Origin: Gammaproteobacteria bacterium
GTDB taxonomy: Bacteria > Pseudomonadota > Gammaproteobacteria > Xanthomonadales > Wenzhouxiangellaceae
Assembly (NCBI GenBank): GCA_003567685.1
Contig: PWYW01000100.1
Location: 1 to 51,160 of the forward strand
Length of the DNA stretch: 51,160 bases
Reading direction: 5' to 3'
Shown here: positions 7,680 through 17,960 of the stretch, one piece after another
Layout: each line of letters starts with the position of its first letter
Position numbering within the stretch: position 1 is the stretch's first letter
Notes under the pieces: generated by a model
What the model was told of the DNA's origin: nothing
Databases searched by the model: none
The model's input: the letters and a program-made list of their open reading frames with translations, nothing else
Position numbers and translations under genes: made by a program

Positions 7680-10600
7680 TCAGTGCCGGCAGTGCCAGCC
7701 GTGGATGTGGCCCATTTCGTGGAAGTACTGCATAGTCGCCGGCTGCCAGGCATCGCCGCCTTCCTGCTCGAAGAAGAACGGTGCCCGCTCAACCTGCTCC
7801 GGCGCCAGCTGGTTCATGTTCGAGGCATCAAAGAGACGGCCATTGAGCATGGTGTGGCTGACGTTTTCACTCAGGCGGATATTCTCCAGCACATCGCCAT
7901 CGACCACGAACAGGTCGGCCAGCTTGCCGACTTCAATCGAGCCGATATCGGCGTCCATGCCGAAATAGCGCGCACCATCAATGGTCGCCCCGCGCAGCGC
8001 TTCCCAGGGCGTGAAGCCGCCCTGCTCCATCATCCACATTTCCCAGTGGGCAGCCAGCCCGGCCAGCTGGCCGTGGGCGCCGATGACCACCGGCACGCCC
8101 AGTTCGTTCATCTGGCGAGTCATCTCGGCCACGGCGATGTGGTTGTAAAGCGCGTCGGGTGCCGTTGGGCGACGAATCGAGCGCGGATACACCACTGAGC
8201 GCGGCACGAAGTTGAGCAGGCGCTCGTTCTTCCACACCTCGGTACGGTCGTACCAGTATTCCTCGCCCATCATGCCGCCGTAAGCGACACCGAAGGTCGG
8301 TGACCAGACCACATCGGTCTGGCTCCAGAGCTGCTTTAGATCGTCGTAGGCGGTGTGAATCGACAGGCTGTGCTCGATGCCGGTGTGACCGTCGACGATC
8401 TGGCTCATGTTCTGCTCGAAGCGCATGCCGCCCTCAGGCACGACCATGATGTCGAGCTCGCGGCCAGCCTCAAGCACCTGCTGGCGCTGGTCGCGACGCA
8501 GGTAGTTGTAACTCTTGACCGAAATGGCACCCAACTCGGCCTGGCGTCTTACGTGGAATTCGGCATCGTCATAGCTGTCGATGCGAGCCGTCACGCCGGG
8601 GAATATGGCACCGTAAAGAATGCGCCCGGTCGAGAAAATCCGCGGGGCCAGAACATCTCCCGCTCGCTGCAATTCAGCCATGGAGAAAATGCCGGCATTG
8701 TCGTTGGAGGGATCATGAATGGGGGTCACGCCAAAAGCCAGGTTGGCGATCTGCGCCCAGTTCTGTTTCGGCTGGAGCTGCTGATTGCTCATCGGGCCAT
8801 GAGCGTGAGCGTCAACCAGACCAGGCAAAACGGTTTGACCGTCCAGGTCAAAGCGCTCGAAATTGCTCGGGATCTCAATCTCGTCTCGAGGCCCGACCGC
8901 AGTAATCCGATGACCTTCGACCAGGATTACGCCGTCCTCGATGACTTCCTGCTCCTCATGGGCGTTGCGCATGGTGACGATGCGCCCGCCCACCAGAGCG
9001 ATACGGCCGTTGTGACGATCGCTTTCCACGTCGATCGACAGGTCAATGCCTTCGGTTACCGGCTCCGGCAGCTCTTCCGGGGCGCCCTCGAGGAAGGCGA
9101 AGGCATCGGTCAGGGCGCGGCTGTAAAGCTTGGCGCCGTGCGACCAGGCAAGCCGTGAACTGTCGGCCGAGAAGTGCAGGTTGTCGCCAGCGCGCGCCGA
9201 CACCTGGCGGACCGGGAAGGCGCGGCTGTTGGCACCCAGGCTGACCGGCTTGCCGGCGGCAAAAAACGGCGCCAGGTAGGCGTTGTAGTGCTCGGTGAAG
9301 GCGACCCAGCGGCCATCCGGCGAGACCTTGTACTCGGTAATCCAGTCGCCGCTCAAGTGCTCACGCTGGTCGTGACCAGCCAGGTTGACGCTGTTCAATT
9401 TCAGGGTATTGCCGTCGCGCTGGCTGAACAAAATGCGCTGACCATCGCTGGAAAACTGCGGGTTGCTGCCGTTTTCAAGAATTCGCTCAGGAGTGCCGCC
9501 GCCGGTCGGCACCCGATACAGACCCGTGCGATCCGACCAGGCCGGTGAGCTCAGGAAGCCCCCGCTGGTGCGGCGGAAAACCACCTGACTGCCATCCGGC
9601 GAAAACGCCGGCTCCAGGTAATAACCCGGTTCGGTGGTCAGGGTTCGTCCGCGACCCCGGCCAATCGGCTGAACGCGAACGCTGCCCAGCTCGTCGTCGT
9701 CAAAGGTGGTGTAGACCACCGAGCGGCTGTCCGGCGAAAACACCGGATAAAACTCCCAGTGATCGGTCTGGCTGGTCAGGCGGCGGTGACTGCCGGCCCG
9801 CAGGTCATGCAGCCAGAGATAACCCAGCGCCTGGTAAATGGCATAGCGGCCATCAGGGCTTTGCTGGGTCCAGCGCGCCATGCGGACCGGGAAGGTATCC
9901 GGCGAGACCTCGACGGTACGCTGCAGTGCCGGGTGCACCTGGCGTTCGGTTTTCAGGTGCATGGGAATTTCCTGGTGCGAGCCGTCCAGGCCAATACGAT
10001 GGAAACCGCCGCCGGACCAGATCACGATCGATTCGCCGTTCGGGTGCCAGGCAAAACCGGGGTAGTTGCCGGTGTCACCCGAGGTTTCCTGCTTGTCGCG
10101 ATCCAGGCCGTCGTACAGGGTGCGCTCAATGCCGGAATTGAGGTCACGAACCATCAGCCTGGATGACAATTCACGCGGGTTCCGGCGAACAAATGCCAAC
10201 TGGCTGCCGTCAGGTGACAGGACCGGGCGAATCGCCCCACCCGGTCCGCCGGTGACCGTTTCCGTCTGGCCGGTTTCCAGATTCAGCCGACGAATGGCAA
10301 AAATGCCGGTATTGGCATCACGGTTGTACTGCCAGACCGCGCCGGGCGTAATGTCCTGGCTGAAGTAGACATGGCGACCGTCCGGCGAGAAGAACGGTTC
10401 GGCAATGTTCTTCTGGGACTGTACCCCGTGTAGACGCTCGACCAGTTCGACCCCCGCGCCACCGCCGCGATGGTACATCCAGATCGAACCGGCCGGGATG
10501 GAACGACGCGAGACATAGCCTTTGCGCGCGGCAATGTAGTCGCCATCGGGCGACCAGGCCGGGTTATGCAGCAGGTGCTCTCGTTCGTCACTGACCTGGA

Positions 10601-11009
10601 CCAGGTTGTTGCCGTCGGCGTCCATGATCCAGATGTTCTCGGCACCGCCGCGGTCCGAGATGAAGGCGATCGAACGACCATCCGGGCTGAAGCGAGGCTG
10701 GAAATTCCAGGCGATGTCACGGGTCAGTGGCTCGGCCTCGCCGCCGTCGACCGGCAGGCGATAGATGTCGCCAAGGGCATGGAAAACCAGGGTTTGTCCA
10801 TCGGGACTGACATCGACATCCGACCAGGTCACGCTGCGGGTATCAATTTGAATGGTCTGCCACTCGCCGGGCGGCTCGTTGATCGTCCACTCGGTGGTGG
10901 ACACTTCGGAAACCTCGTCTCCGTTTCCGTTGGCCTCTTCGGCCAGAACGGGACCGGCCATGGCCAGTGAGAGGATGATCAGGATGGTACGGCTATCGAT
11001 AATATTCAT
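7680..11009 (-). CDS. Secreted amidohydrolase with N-terminal TolB/WD40-like beta-propeller
   Basis: About 1109 aa from ATG 11009. That start has a good ribosome site (AAGGA, 4 nt spacing), puts the signal peptide at the N-terminus (MNIIDSRTILIILSLAMAG, cleavage after VLA), and overlaps the upstream nucleotidase gene by 17 bp. Residues about 50-640 contain repeated PD40 blades (SPDGQTLVFHA, SPDGRSIAFIS, SPDGSQLAFVR and others). The C-terminal third is a metal-dependent amidohydrolase: LPGLVDAHAHG, a candidate carbamylated Lys in ISVKSYNY, His residues in GHTGIEHS, and the closing GKLADLFVVDGD. Such fusions act in the periplasm, probably on peptides or N-acyl compounds; the substrate is unknown. 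It is the last gene of a four-gene operon. Confidence 0.88.
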   Translation of the reverse strand: MNIIDSRTILIILSLAMAGPVLAEEANGNGDEVSEVSTTEWTINEPPGEWQTIQIDTRSVTWSDVDVSPDGQTLVFHALGDIYRLPVDGGEAEPLTRDIAWNFQPRFSPDGRSIAFISDRGGAENIWIMDADGNNLVQVSDEREHLLHNPAWSPDGDYIAARKGYVSRRSIPAGSIWMYHRGGGAGVELVERLHGVQSQKNIAEPFFSPDGRHVYFSQDITPGAVWQYNRDANTGIFAIRRLNLETGQTETVTGGPGGAIRPVLSPDGSQLAFVRRNPRELSSRLMVRDLNSGIERTLYDGLDRDKQETSGDTGNYPGFAWHPNGESIVIWSGGGFHRIGLDGSHQEIPMHLKTERQVHPALQRTVEVSPDTFPVRMARWTQQSPDGRYAIYQALGYLWLHDLRAGSHRRLTSQTDHWEFYPVFSPDSRSVVYTTFDDDELGSVRVQPIGRGRGRTLTTEPGYYLEPAFSPDGSQVVFRRTSGGFLSSPAWSDRTGLYRVPTGGGTPERILENGSNPQFSSDGQRILFSQRDGNTLKLNSVNLAGHDQREHLSGDWITEYKVSPDGRWVAFTEHYNAYLAPFFAAGKPVSLGANSRAFPVRQVSARAGDNLHFSADSSRLAWSHGAKLYSRALTDAFAFLEGAPEELPEPVTEGIDLSIDVESDRHNGRIALVGGRIVTMRNAHEEQEVIEDGVILVEGHRITAVGPRDEIEIPSNFERFDLDGQTVLPGLVDAHAHGPMSNQQLQPKQNWAQIANLAFGVTPIHDPSNDNAGIFSMAELQRAGDVLAPRIFSTGRILYGAIFPGVTARIDSYDDAEFHVRRQAELGAISVKSYNYLRRDQRQQVLEAGRELDIMVVPEGGMRFEQNMSQIVDGHTGIEHSLSIHTAYDDLKQLWSQTDVVWSPTFGVAYGGMMGEEYWYDRTEVWKNERLLNFVPRSVVYPRSIRRPTAPDALYNHIAVAEMTRQMNELGVPVVIGAHGQLAGLAAHWEMWMMEQGGFTPWEALRGATIDGARYFGMDADIGSIEVGKLADLFVVDGDVLENIRLSENVSHTMLNGRLFDASNMNQLAPEQVERAPFFFEQEGGDAWQPATMQYFHEMGHIHGWHCRH

Positions 11010-12000
11010 GCGATCCTTCATTTTTATCGTCATTACTGCCCTGGTCTGCCGATTGCTCGGCTTCGGCGCAGGCCTGATCGGCCTGGGCGGGCGGTAACTC
11101 ATTGGCTACCCCATGCGGTACATGCCCGGTGGCCACTTCCTGGCTGGCCGTCGAGCAGTGCATTTGCTGGTCGTCGAAAAAGATATCGGCGCCAAAGGCG
11201 CGCAGAAACGGCGCCTTGGTGCGGCCACCGAGAAACAACGCTTCGTCTACCCGGATACCCCAGGCACGCAAAGTGAGAATAACGCGCTTGTGAGCCGGGG
11301 CGGAGCGTGCGGTAATCAGCGCCGTGCGAATCGGGTTTTCCTCCATCGGATAAGCCGACTGAATGCGCTGAATGCCCTCCAGAACCCGCTTGAACGGGCC
11401 CGCGGCCAGGGGGCGGGACGCCGACCGGCGCTCGCTGTCGGAAAACGCGGCCAGCCCCTGTTCCTTGTAAATTCGCTCAGCCTCATCGGAAAAAATGACG
11501 GCGTCACCATCGAAGGCCAGGCGCAGCTGGCTGGAGCGATTTTCCCGGGTGGCCGAGGGCAAGATGGTGGCTGCCGCGTAGCCGGCCATCAACACGCGAC
11601 GAACATCATCGTCGTTGGCAGAAAGAAACAGCTGCGCCCCACTGGGCTCAATATACAGTGACGGGCTGGCGCCATTGGTAAACACCGCCCGCTGAATATC
11701 GAGGCCATAGTGCTCGATCGAGTTGAAGATACGAAGCCCGGTGTCAGCACTGTTGCGCGACATCAGGATGACCTCGACCCCTGGATGGTCCATGCCGTCT
11801 TCGTTCAAGCCAAGCAGTTTCTCGACAAGATTGAAGGCCACGCCCGGCGGCAGAATTTCGTCCTCGCGCTGGCGCTGATACTCCATGTAGGCTTCCAGCC
11901 CACCTTCCTCATACACCTTGTGGCTGGCGTCAAGGTCAAACAGCGCCCGGGAGGATATCCCGATCATCAACGGGCCCGGCCCAGTCTCTTGGTTGTTCAT
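10993..12000 (-). CDS. Cytosolic 5'-nucleotidase (PF06189 family)
   Basis: About 335 aa from ATG 12000; a TTG four codons upstream (12012) would overlap nadK and is less likely. Family hallmarks are GISSRALFDLDASHKVYEE at the start, EVILMSRNSADTGLRIFNS, FTNGASPSLYI, LFLSANDDDVRRVL, ITARSAPAHKRVILTLRAW and AFGADIFFDDQQMH. These proteins are HAD-like nucleotidases that dephosphorylate nucleoside monophosphates. The gene sits directly after NAD kinase and before the propeller-amidohydrolase, whose start lies inside its last 17 bp. The tail is hydrophilic and low in complexity (EAEQSADQGSNDDKNEG). Confidence 0.87.
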   Translation of the reverse strand: MNNQETGPGPLMIGISSRALFDLDASHKVYEEGGLEAYMEYQRQREDEILPPGVAFNLVEKLLGLNEDGMDHPGVEVILMSRNSADTGLRIFNSIEHYGLDIQRAVFTNGASPSLYIEPSGAQLFLSANDDDVRRVLMAGYAAATILPSATRENRSSQLRLAFDGDAVIFSDEAERIYKEQGLAAFSDSERRSASRPLAAGPFKRVLEGIQRIQSAYPMEENPIRTALITARSAPAHKRVILTLRAWGIRVDEALFLGGRTKAPFLRAFGADIFFDDQQMHCSTASQEVATGHVPHGVANELPPAQADQACAEAEQSADQGSNDDKNEGSHEYYR

Positions 12001-12004
12001 GACG

Positions 12005-12775
12005 TCAGACAAGGAACTGCTCGTTCAGGATACGCTCTTCGAGCGAATGCTCAGGGTCAAATAACAATCGATGTGCAACCTTCTGATTTTGCTGCACACG
12101 AACCGAGACAATATCACGGAATTCGTCATAGTCAGCGGTCACGCTGACCGGCCGGCGTTCGGGCTGCAGTACCTCGAATTCAACTTCTACCGACGCCGGC
12201 AAAATTGCGCCCTGCCATCGACGCGGCCGGAAGGGGCTGATCGGCGTCAGCACCACGGCATCGGTGCCCAGCGGCAGGATCGGCCCATGGGCCGACAGGT
12301 TGTAGGCAGTCGAGCCTGCCGCCGTTGCCACCAACGCGCCGTCAGCCACCAGGCGCTCGACCCTGACCTGCTGGTTGACTCGAATCTGCAGATGGGCAGC
12401 CTGGTTGGTCTGGCGCAACAGCGAGACCTCGTTGATCGCAACCGCCTCGTGGCGGGTACCGGCCCGGTCCACCACCTGCATGGTGAGCGGATGGAGGGCG
12501 ACTTCGCGAGCCCTGGCCAGCCGGCTATCCAATTCATCGGCGGCATAACGATTCATCAGGAAACCCACGTCACCAAAGCGCATGCCGAAAACGGGGACGC
12601 CGAGGTTGGAGTGCTCGTGCAGGATATGGAGCATGAAACCGTCGCCACCCAGCGCCACCAGCACGTCGGCCTGGTCGGGATCGTGGCGGCCATAACGAGC
12701 CTCCAGCGCCGAGACAGCCTCTCTCGAGCCAGGGTGGTCGCTGGCGAGAAATGCCAGTCGCGGCGTCTGGCTCAC
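12005..12775 (-). CDS. nadK: NAD kinase
   Basis: 256 aa, slightly short for the family. It phosphorylates NAD to NADP using ATP in the cytoplasm. The signature GGDG is present (VALGGDGFMLHIL), followed by GMRFGDVGFLMN in place of the usual GNLGFL strand, the NEVSL motif (AINEVSLLRQ), and TAAGSTAYNLSAHGPILP with the conserved Gly-Ser-Thr-Ala-Tyr. The start is GTG at 12775, overlapping the stop of the glutamate dehydrogenase gene by 4 bp (GTGA), so translation is probably coupled. The pairing with an NAD-dependent dehydrogenase and a nucleotidase suggests a pyridine-nucleotide-linked operon. Confidence 0.95.
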   Translation of the reverse strand: MSQTPRLAFLASDHPGSREAVSALEARYGRHDPDQADVLVALGGDGFMLHILHEHSNLGVPVFGMRFGDVGFLMNRYAADELDSRLARAREVALHPLTMQVVDRAGTRHEAVAINEVSLLRQTNQAAHLQIRVNQQVRVERLVADGALVATAAGSTAYNLSAHGPILPLGTDAVVLTPISPFRPRRWQGAILPASVEVEFEVLQPERRPVSVTADYDEFRDIVSVRVQQNQKVAHRLLFDPEHSLEERILNEQFLV

Positions 12776-15700
12776 GGCTTGGTCGCGTGCAGCAGCTGGG
12801 CCAAACCCTTGACCGCTACCTGCATGGACGGGTAGTCGTCAGCGCCGGTATTGCGCATTTCCTCCAGCATCACCGCTACTCGGCGGCTTTCGGCGGTATA
12901 GCGTTTGAACCAGCTGGCCACCGGCTGTTCTTCCCCACTGGCATCTTCAAGCACTCGACGGGTCAGCAAACGATGGGTGTTGAACAGTTCGTCGCGCAGG
13001 TTACCGCGCGCATGCGCGTGCCACTGACGTTCCACCGGGAGCGTCTCAACCTGGGTCCGGAGCCACTTCAGGCACAGCCGGTCCAGCAGATCGAAGTACA
13101 CCGCTGCCACTTCCCCAACCGGCAAGGACTGGTGACGCGCCTCATCGACAATGTCGAGTGCCGAACTCATGAAGCGCAGGCTGGCAATGCGCCTGGCCAG
13201 TTCACTGGAGAACCCGGCACTGATCAGCTCTTGCTGGCGTTCGTGCAAACGCTGACCCAACTCTTCCCCGATAAAGCTGGGCAATTCGGCCAGGTACTCC
13301 TTCAAGCCTGGCGCAAAGCGCTCGACCTGGCTGGAAATATCGATATTGTGACCACCCGGCAGGGCAATCAGGCGGCGGGTCATCTGTCGGAGCAGGTTCC
13401 ACATTTCCAGCACCGCCTCGTTCTGGCGGCTGGCGGCCACCTGGTTGTCAAGAGCCTCAATCTCGCGCCAGAAAGCTCTCGCTTCGAAGATCTCGCGAGC
13501 GACGGTGTAGGCCTTGGCAATGGTCGCCGAATTGGCCCCAGTATCTTCGCCAATGCGCATGGCGAAACCAGCGCCCATTCGATTGACGATCGAGTTGGTT
13601 ACCTTGGTGGCGATGATCTCCCGCCACAGTCGGTGTTCCGGCATCAGTGACTTGAACCGCTCGCGTAACGGCGCCGGGAAATAGTCTTCCAGCTCACGCG
13701 ACAAATACGGGTCTTCTGGCACGTCGGAGGCCAGCAACTCCTGATACAGGGTGATTTTCCCGTAGGACAGCAACAACGACAGCTCGGGCCGGGTCAGTCC
13801 CTGCCCACGGGCTACCCGATCCCTCAGGGCATCATCATCGGGAAGCTGTTCAAGGTCGCGGTCAATCACGCCCTGGCGCTCAAGCATGGCAATGAAATGG
13901 GCTTCGGAGCCCAGTCGGTCGCCGGTCATGCTTTCCATCATGGTCAGCGCCTGGGTCTGGAGGTAGTTGGAGCGCAGGACCAGGCCGGCAACTTCATCGG
14001 TCATGTCGCGCAAGAGCTGATTGCGTTCCTCGCCATCGAGCAATCCGCGCTCGACCGCGAGGTTGAGCAGGATCTTGATGTTGACTTCATGATCCGAACA
14101 GTCGACGCCGGCCGAGTTGTCGATGAAGTCGGTATTGATCCGACCACCGGCCAGGGCGAACTCGATTCTGCCCATTTGCGTCAGGCCGAGATTGCCACCT
14201 TCGCCAACAACCCGGCAGCCCAATTCGCTACCGTTGACGCGAACCAGATTGTTGGCCAGATCACCGACGTCGCTGTGTGCTTCGTTGCGTCCCTTTACAT
14301 AGGTACCAATACCGCCGTTCCAAAGCAGATCAATCGGCGCCTTGAGCAAGGCCTTGATCAACTCATGCGGCGCCAGGGCGGTTTCTTCAATCCCAAGCCA
14401 CTCCTGGACTTGAGGCGACAGTTCGATGGTCTTGGACTGGCGTGAGAAAACGCCGCCGCCGGCAGAAATGCGCTTTTCGTCATAGTCGGCCCAGGTAGAA
14501 CGGGGCAGCTTGAAAAGGCGCTCGCGTTCGGCATAGCTGTCTTCCGGATCCGGATCGGGATCGAGGAAAATGTGCATATGGTTAAAGGCTGCCTTCAGGC
14601 GGATCTTGCGCGACAACAACATGCCGTTGCCAAAGACGTCCCCAGCCATGTCACCAATTCCTATGACGGTGAACGGCTCGTTCTGGGTATCCAGGCCCAA
14701 CTCGCGGAAGTGGCGCTTGACCGACTCCCAGGCACCTCTGGCCGTAATACCCATGCCCTTGTGGTCATAGCCTACGGAGCCACCCGAGGCAAAGGCATCA
14801 CCCAGCCAGAAACCATGGTTGGCCGATATCGAATTGGCGATGTCAGAGAACGTGGCCGTGCCCTTGTCGGCAGCCACGACCAGGTAGGGATCGTCTTCGT
14901 CATCACGACGCACCACCGAGTCCGGCGGGATGACGTGATCGCCATCGAGATTGTCGGTAATGTCCAGCAAGCCGTTGATGAAGGCTCGATAGCAGGACAC
15001 AACCTCGGCCATCAAGGCCTCGCGATCATCGCCCTCCGGCAGTTGCTTGGCAACAAAGCCGCCCTTGGCGCCGACCGGGACGATCATGGTGTTTTTGACA
15101 TTCTGCGCCCGCAAAAGGCCCAGGACCTCGGTGCGGAAATCTTCGCGACGGTCAGACCAGCGCAAACCCCCTCGTGCCACCTTGCCGCCGCGTAGATGAA
15201 TGCCTTCCACGCGCGGCGAGTAAACCCAGATTTCGCGGAATGGGCGAGGACGGGGCAAATCCGGCACAACTGCCGAATCGAGCTTGAAGCTCATGTAGTC
15301 GCGCCAGTGACCCTTGGAATCGCGCTGGAAAGCATTGGTGCGCAGCATGGCGCGAATCAGGTCGTAGAAGGCCCGGAGGATGCGATCCTGATCGGCCGAA
15401 CTGACGCTGTCCACCGCTCGCAACAATGCTTTTCGCACCGGCATGGCATCGCTGGCCGGTTCAGCCGAGGCACGGTCGGCGACCACTTCTCCGAGGTATT
15501 CCACCAGTACGTCGTCAGTGTAGGCCGACAGCAGGTCTTCACAGTGACGCTTCAGCAAGCTGGCCGCGGCTTCACGGGCCGGGGCACTCTCGCCATCGCG
15601 GGACGGGTCGAAACGCGCCTCGAAGTATTCAACCAGCAGGCGAGCAACCAAAGGCCAGGCCGACAGGGTCTGCTCCATGTAAGCCTGGGAGTATGGCGTT

Positions 15701-17721
15701 CCGGTTTGCAAAAGGTATTTGCAACAGGCGCGCAGCAGACTGGTTTGACGAACATTCAGATGACCCAGCAATACCAGTCGATTGAAACCATCATTCTCGC
15801 TGAACCCGCGCCAGGTTTGCTCAAAGGCCTGCTGAATGTCCTCTCGAACCAGCTCCAGGTCAACATCCAGACCAGAGGGTGCGCGCATGTCAAAGTCCTG
15901 CACCCAAACGCTCTGACTGCCACTCAGCCGCAACTCGTAAGGGCGTTCCGAGAGAATACGCATGCCGAGATTCTCCAGCATTGGCATGACTTCACTCAGC
16001 GGGATGGGCCGGCCATACTTGAACAACTTGAAGCGAAGATGGTCCTGTTCGCCCTGGCGGGGGCGGTAAAGACTGATTTTCAGATCATCGGCGTCTTTCA
16101 GCGAGGCCAGATTGACAACGTCATAGCTGGCCACGCTGGGCGTGACGTCCTCAATGTAAGACGCCGGAAAGGCACGCCCGAAGCGCCGGGCCAGTTGCAG
16201 GCCATGCTCTTCCCCGTGATCGCGCACCAGAATGTCGGTCAGGCCGTCTATCCAGGCGCGAATGGCCCGCTTGATTCTGGCCTCGATGTCGCCGATATCG
16301 ACCTCGACGGAATCGCCTGGCTGGGTTCGGACGATGACATGCACACGCGCCAGCTTGGACTCACCGACCTGGATGGCAAAATCAAGGCGTTCGCCTTTGA
16401 GTGCCCGCTTCAGGATGCTTTGGATTTTCTCGCGATTTTCCGTATTGAACCGGTCTCGCGGAATGAAAACCAGGCAGGAATAAAACCGCCCGAATCGTTC
16501 CCGGCGAATGAAAAGGCGCGTCTGGCTGCGTTCCTGGAGGTCGAGAATCCCCATGGCCAACTGGAGCAGCTCATCGGTGGTCGCCTGGAACAGTTCATCA
16601 CGCGGCAAAGTTTCGAGAATGTGCATCAAGGCCTTGGACGCATGACTGCCGGGCCTCAAGCCTGAATCCTGCATCACCTGCTCGACCTTGCGGCGCACCA
16701 GTGGCGTGTCGGTGCAGCGGCGGATGTAGGCATTTGACGTCATCAAGCCAATCAGGCGCTTCTCCGAGCGCACTCGCCCCTCGTCATCGAAATACAGGAC
16801 CGAGATGTAGTCCATGTACCCACCACGGTGAACGACCGAGGAGGCATTGGTCTTGGTGATGATGATGGGCTCCAGCGGATTCGGCCGGTGACCACCGCGA
16901 TTCAGATCGCTGATCTGGCGAACCGGAGCATCTCGATGGTTGATATGCATGATGCCCAGGCCACTGTCCTTGACCGGCGTAAGCACTCGGCCATCGTCAC
17001 CTTCCTCGATCACGTACTCGCGATAGCCCAGGAAAGTGAAGTGGTTGTCCGCCAGCCAATGGAAGAAATCCCGCGCCTCGGCCGTTGCCTCGTCTTCCAT
17101 CTGGTGGTGCGTCTTGGGAAATCCATCGGCAATCTGACGTACGCGATCCGACATTGCCTGCCAGTCCTCCACCGCGTAGCGAACCGCGGTCAACGCGGTA
17201 ATGATCCGCCGTTCGATCTGCTCGAGACTGTCGGGGTAGGTTTGTCGATCAATGTGCAGGTGCATGATCGACTCGGGGCGCGTTGATTCGTCTTCGGAAT
17301 CGCCCAGGCCCAACCAATGCCCGCCCTGATCCCGACGAACGGCCATCACCGGGTGAATGATGAGATGGGCCGTCAGGTCCAGTTCGGACAGCGCCAGCAC
17401 GACCGAATCCACCAGGAAGGGGCGGTCGTCATTGATGATCTCGATCACGGTGTGGCTGGACGACCAGCCCTCTCGCGACTCTTCCGGATTGAAGATACGG
17501 AGCTTGACCTCGCCCGAGCGTCGCTGGCTGGCAAAGTCGAAAAGCCCGCGCACCAGCGCGGCCAACGGCTCCTCTTCCGCCGACTCGAACTCACCGAAGG
17601 GCAAACGCTGATAAAACCGTTGCGCGAACGCCGCCTTTTCCTTGCCACCCTTTTCGCTCGCCACCCGTTCAACAATGGCGTCGAGAAGCTGTTGTTTACC
17701 GTCGTTACTATTCTTATTCAT
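12772..17721 (-). CDS. gdhB: Large NAD-specific glutamate dehydrogenase (GDH-180 class)
   Basis: 1649 aa, the usual size of the large bacterial NAD-GDH (about 1600 aa, PF05088). It oxidises glutamate to 2-oxoglutarate and ammonia with NAD, a catabolic direction. The N-terminal half holds ACT-like regulatory regions (HTVIEIINDDRPFLVDSV at residues about 75-92). The catalytic core is in the middle: GGKVARGGLRWSDRREDFRTE, then MIVPVGAKGGFV with the substrate Lys, SVGYDHKGMGITARGAWE, and the cofactor-binding GIGDMAGDVFGNGML. An LTRPELSLLLSYGK segment marks the C-terminal region. ATG 17721 is the first gene of the operon. The gdhB name follows Pseudomonas usage. Confidence 0.95.
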   Translation of the reverse strand: MNKNSNDGKQQLLDAIVERVASEKGGKEKAAFAQRFYQRLPFGEFESAEEEPLAALVRGLFDFASQRRSGEVKLRIFNPEESREGWSSSHTVIEIINDDRPFLVDSVVLALSELDLTAHLIIHPVMAVRRDQGGHWLGLGDSEDESTRPESIMHLHIDRQTYPDSLEQIERRIITALTAVRYAVEDWQAMSDRVRQIADGFPKTHHQMEDEATAEARDFFHWLADNHFTFLGYREYVIEEGDDGRVLTPVKDSGLGIMHINHRDAPVRQISDLNRGGHRPNPLEPIIITKTNASSVVHRGGYMDYISVLYFDDEGRVRSEKRLIGLMTSNAYIRRCTDTPLVRRKVEQVMQDSGLRPGSHASKALMHILETLPRDELFQATTDELLQLAMGILDLQERSQTRLFIRRERFGRFYSCLVFIPRDRFNTENREKIQSILKRALKGERLDFAIQVGESKLARVHVIVRTQPGDSVEVDIGDIEARIKRAIRAWIDGLTDILVRDHGEEHGLQLARRFGRAFPASYIEDVTPSVASYDVVNLASLKDADDLKISLYRPRQGEQDHLRFKLFKYGRPIPLSEVMPMLENLGMRILSERPYELRLSGSQSVWVQDFDMRAPSGLDVDLELVREDIQQAFEQTWRGFSENDGFNRLVLLGHLNVRQTSLLRACCKYLLQTGTPYSQAYMEQTLSAWPLVARLLVEYFEARFDPSRDGESAPAREAAASLLKRHCEDLLSAYTDDVLVEYLGEVVADRASAEPASDAMPVRKALLRAVDSVSSADQDRILRAFYDLIRAMLRTNAFQRDSKGHWRDYMSFKLDSAVVPDLPRPRPFREIWVYSPRVEGIHLRGGKVARGGLRWSDRREDFRTEVLGLLRAQNVKNTMIVPVGAKGGFVAKQLPEGDDREALMAEVVSCYRAFINGLLDITDNLDGDHVIPPDSVVRRDDEDDPYLVVAADKGTATFSDIANSISANHGFWLGDAFASGGSVGYDHKGMGITARGAWESVKRHFRELGLDTQNEPFTVIGIGDMAGDVFGNGMLLSRKIRLKAAFNHMHIFLDPDPDPEDSYAERERLFKLPRSTWADYDEKRISAGGGVFSRQSKTIELSPQVQEWLGIEETALAPHELIKALLKAPIDLLWNGGIGTYVKGRNEAHSDVGDLANNLVRVNGSELGCRVVGEGGNLGLTQMGRIEFALAGGRINTDFIDNSAGVDCSDHEVNIKILLNLAVERGLLDGEERNQLLRDMTDEVAGLVLRSNYLQTQALTMMESMTGDRLGSEAHFIAMLERQGVIDRDLEQLPDDDALRDRVARGQGLTRPELSLLLSYGKITLYQELLASDVPEDPYLSRELEDYFPAPLRERFKSLMPEHRLWREIIATKVTNSIVNRMGAGFAMRIGEDTGANSATIAKAYTVAREIFEARAFWREIEALDNQVAASRQNEAVLEMWNLLRQMTRRLIALPGGHNIDISSQVERFAPGLKEYLAELPSFIGEELGQRLHERQQELISAGFSSELARRIASLRFMSSALDIVDEARHQSLPVGEVAAVYFDLLDRLCLKWLRTQVETLPVERQWHAHARGNLRDELFNTHRLLTRRVLEDASGEEQPVASWFKRYTAESRRVAVMLEEMRNTGADDYPSMQVAVKGLAQLLHATKP

Positions 17722-17960
17722 GACAGGCCCTGACTCCTGAAAACCGCTACCCCGCGGTCATGTATGCCCTGATGGCGCCCTTCTCGACTCTCACCAGGGA
17801 CGAAATCTGTTCGTTTCGCTTTCCGCTACTCGATTCGACCCCGGCCGATTTCGAGCTGTTCCCTTGGTCAACGACCCCGGCAGTGCGGGGTCGTCAGTGG
17901 CCTTTCCAGACCAATCTTGCTGTGGATGCCGCGCCTGCCGGCGCAATCATCCGGCAGGGA
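17722..17960. other. Intergenic region upstream of gdhB, with two stem-loops
   Basis: Holds the promoter side of the GDH operon and the 3' side of the acyl-CoA dehydrogenase gene. Two perfect hairpins are visible: 17871-17879 with 17886-17894 (9 bp, 6-nt loop) and 17934-17941 with 17951-17958 (8 bp, 9-nt loop, directly after the dehydrogenase stop). Neither is followed by a T-run on either strand, so they are at best Rho-type or stabilising 3' structures. No convincing -35/-10 pair was found, and the short open frames here do not look coding. Confidence 0.4.
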
